Position numbers and translations under genes: made by a program. This document shows, one piece after another, positions 63,656 to 64,000 of a stretch of DNA of 64,000 nt. Source of the stretch: Ectocarpus siliculosus (Eukaryota > Sar > Phaeophyceae > Ectocarpales > Ectocarpaceae); assembly GCA_000310025.1 (NCBI GenBank), contig FN649740.1, forward strand, positions 2,882,219 to 2,946,218, read 5' to 3'. Each line of letters opens with the position of its first letter. Positions within the stretch are counted from its first letter, which is position 1. A model generated the notes under the pieces. That model searched no databases and was not told the origin of the DNA. It saw nothing but the letters and a program-made list of their open reading frames with translations.

Positions 63656-64000
63656 ATGGTGAGAGAGTGTGGGCAGGAAGGATGCACCAAGACCTCCACC
63701 TACGGCAACGAAGGTAGCAAAAAGCCAGAGTTCTGCGCGAAGCATTCGAAACCTGGGATGAGGGATATCCTCAACAAGCGGTGCGCCCACCCGACCTGTA
63801 CCAAGCACCCGTCCTTTGGAGAACGTGGAACTAAAAAGGCAATTTTTTGTGTGCAGCACGCACAGGCCCAGATGATCAACGTTCTCATCAAGCGATGTGG
63901 CCACGACGGTTGCGCTAAGCAGTGCCTATTTGGAGAGGCTGGCAAACGGCCGGAGTTATGCAGTCAACATGCGAAACCGGGTATGATCAATGTCGTCAGC
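63656..64000 (+). CDS. EsV-1-7 repeat protein (3' end outside window)
   Basis: 115 codons are visible and all are EsV-1-7 repeats. Repeat 1: Cys5-x4-Cys10-x16-Cys27-x2-His30, then 12 residues. Repeat 2: Cys43-x4-Cys48-x16-Cys65-x2-His68, then 12 residues. Repeat 3: Cys81-x4-Cys86-x15-Cys102-x2-His105, then PGMINVV. Conserved words are TYGNEGSKKPEFC, SFGERGTKK and LFGEAGKRPELC. The spacing is the family signature, presumed zinc-binding. One Ectocarpus member, IMMEDIATE UPRIGHT, controls basal-system development; the others are mostly uncharacterised. The ATG at 63656 fits because the first repeat starts four residues later, although the frame is open some way upstream. Repeat 3 is one residue short between Cys2 and Cys3 and carries an extra Cys. 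The family is named after a phaeovirus gene, but the repeats are abundant in brown-algal genomes. Confidence 0.88.
   Translation, partial: MVRECGQEGCTKTSTYGNEGSKKPEFCAKHSKPGMRDILNKRCAHPTCTKHPSFGERGTKKAIFCVQHAQAQMINVLIKRCGHDGCAKQCLFGEAGKRPELCSQHAKPGMINVVS

Overview
The window looks like nuclear DNA of a brown alga (Phaeophyceae, Ectocarpus-like). Three observations support this. Genes are split into many short exons with long introns that contain transposons. The last gene carries EsV-1-7 zinc-type repeats, a family greatly expanded in brown algae and named after a gene of an Ectocarpus virus. One secreted protein ends in Cys-rich repeats of a kind I associate with stramenopile surface proteins. 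Exon boundaries below were read by eye from GT(GC)/AG sites, phase agreement and family resemblance. None has been checked against transcripts.

Layout from left to right. 1-510: a SINE-like repeat cut by the window edge. 2864-14970 (+): a secreted glycoside hydrolase family 88 (unsaturated uronyl hydrolase) gene with C-terminal Cys-rich repeats; its introns hold a foldback element, a telomere-like tract and a 5'-truncated LINE with target-site duplications. About 17.0-21.5 kb: a broken Ty1/copia element whose two halves point away from each other around a 118-bp perfect inverted repeat. 21.6-22.2 kb: a cluster of tRNA-like repeats with a 165-bp inverted repeat. 25.9-29.5 kb (+): a probable single-pass membrane protein with two copies of an unrecognised Cys-containing extracellular module. 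29.9-30.6 kb (-): fragments of an unidentified gene. 31.4 kb and 37.3 kb: two minisatellites. 33.4-34.0 kb: a second copy of the SINE-like repeat. 35.5-35.8 kb (+): the 3' end of an unidentified gene.

The right half holds three conserved eukaryotic genes. The 26S proteasome lid subunit Rpn8 (39600-46166, -) is reconstructed in 11 exons. The TRAPP vesicle-tethering subunit TRAPPC5/Trs31 (47692-51781, +) is reconstructed in 6 exons, with one probable GC-AG intron. A membrane-bound O-acyltransferase of the DGAT1/sterol acyltransferase type (53091 to about 56066, -) is partly resolved. Rpn8 and TRAPPC5 are divergent across 1.5 kb; TRAPPC5 and the acyltransferase are convergent. A second decayed LINE copy lies at 58.4-59.8 kb. 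The window ends inside an EsV-1-7 repeat gene (63656 to beyond 64000, +).

The main cross-cutting observation is a retroposon family: three LINE 3' ends and two SINE-like repeats share a 3' tail, and the four copies visible at both ends lie between C-tracts. This suggests insertion at poly-C/poly-G tracts, with the SINE-like repeats borrowing the LINE's 3' end. The genes do not form an operon or pathway; this is an ordinary eukaryotic gene neighbourhood.
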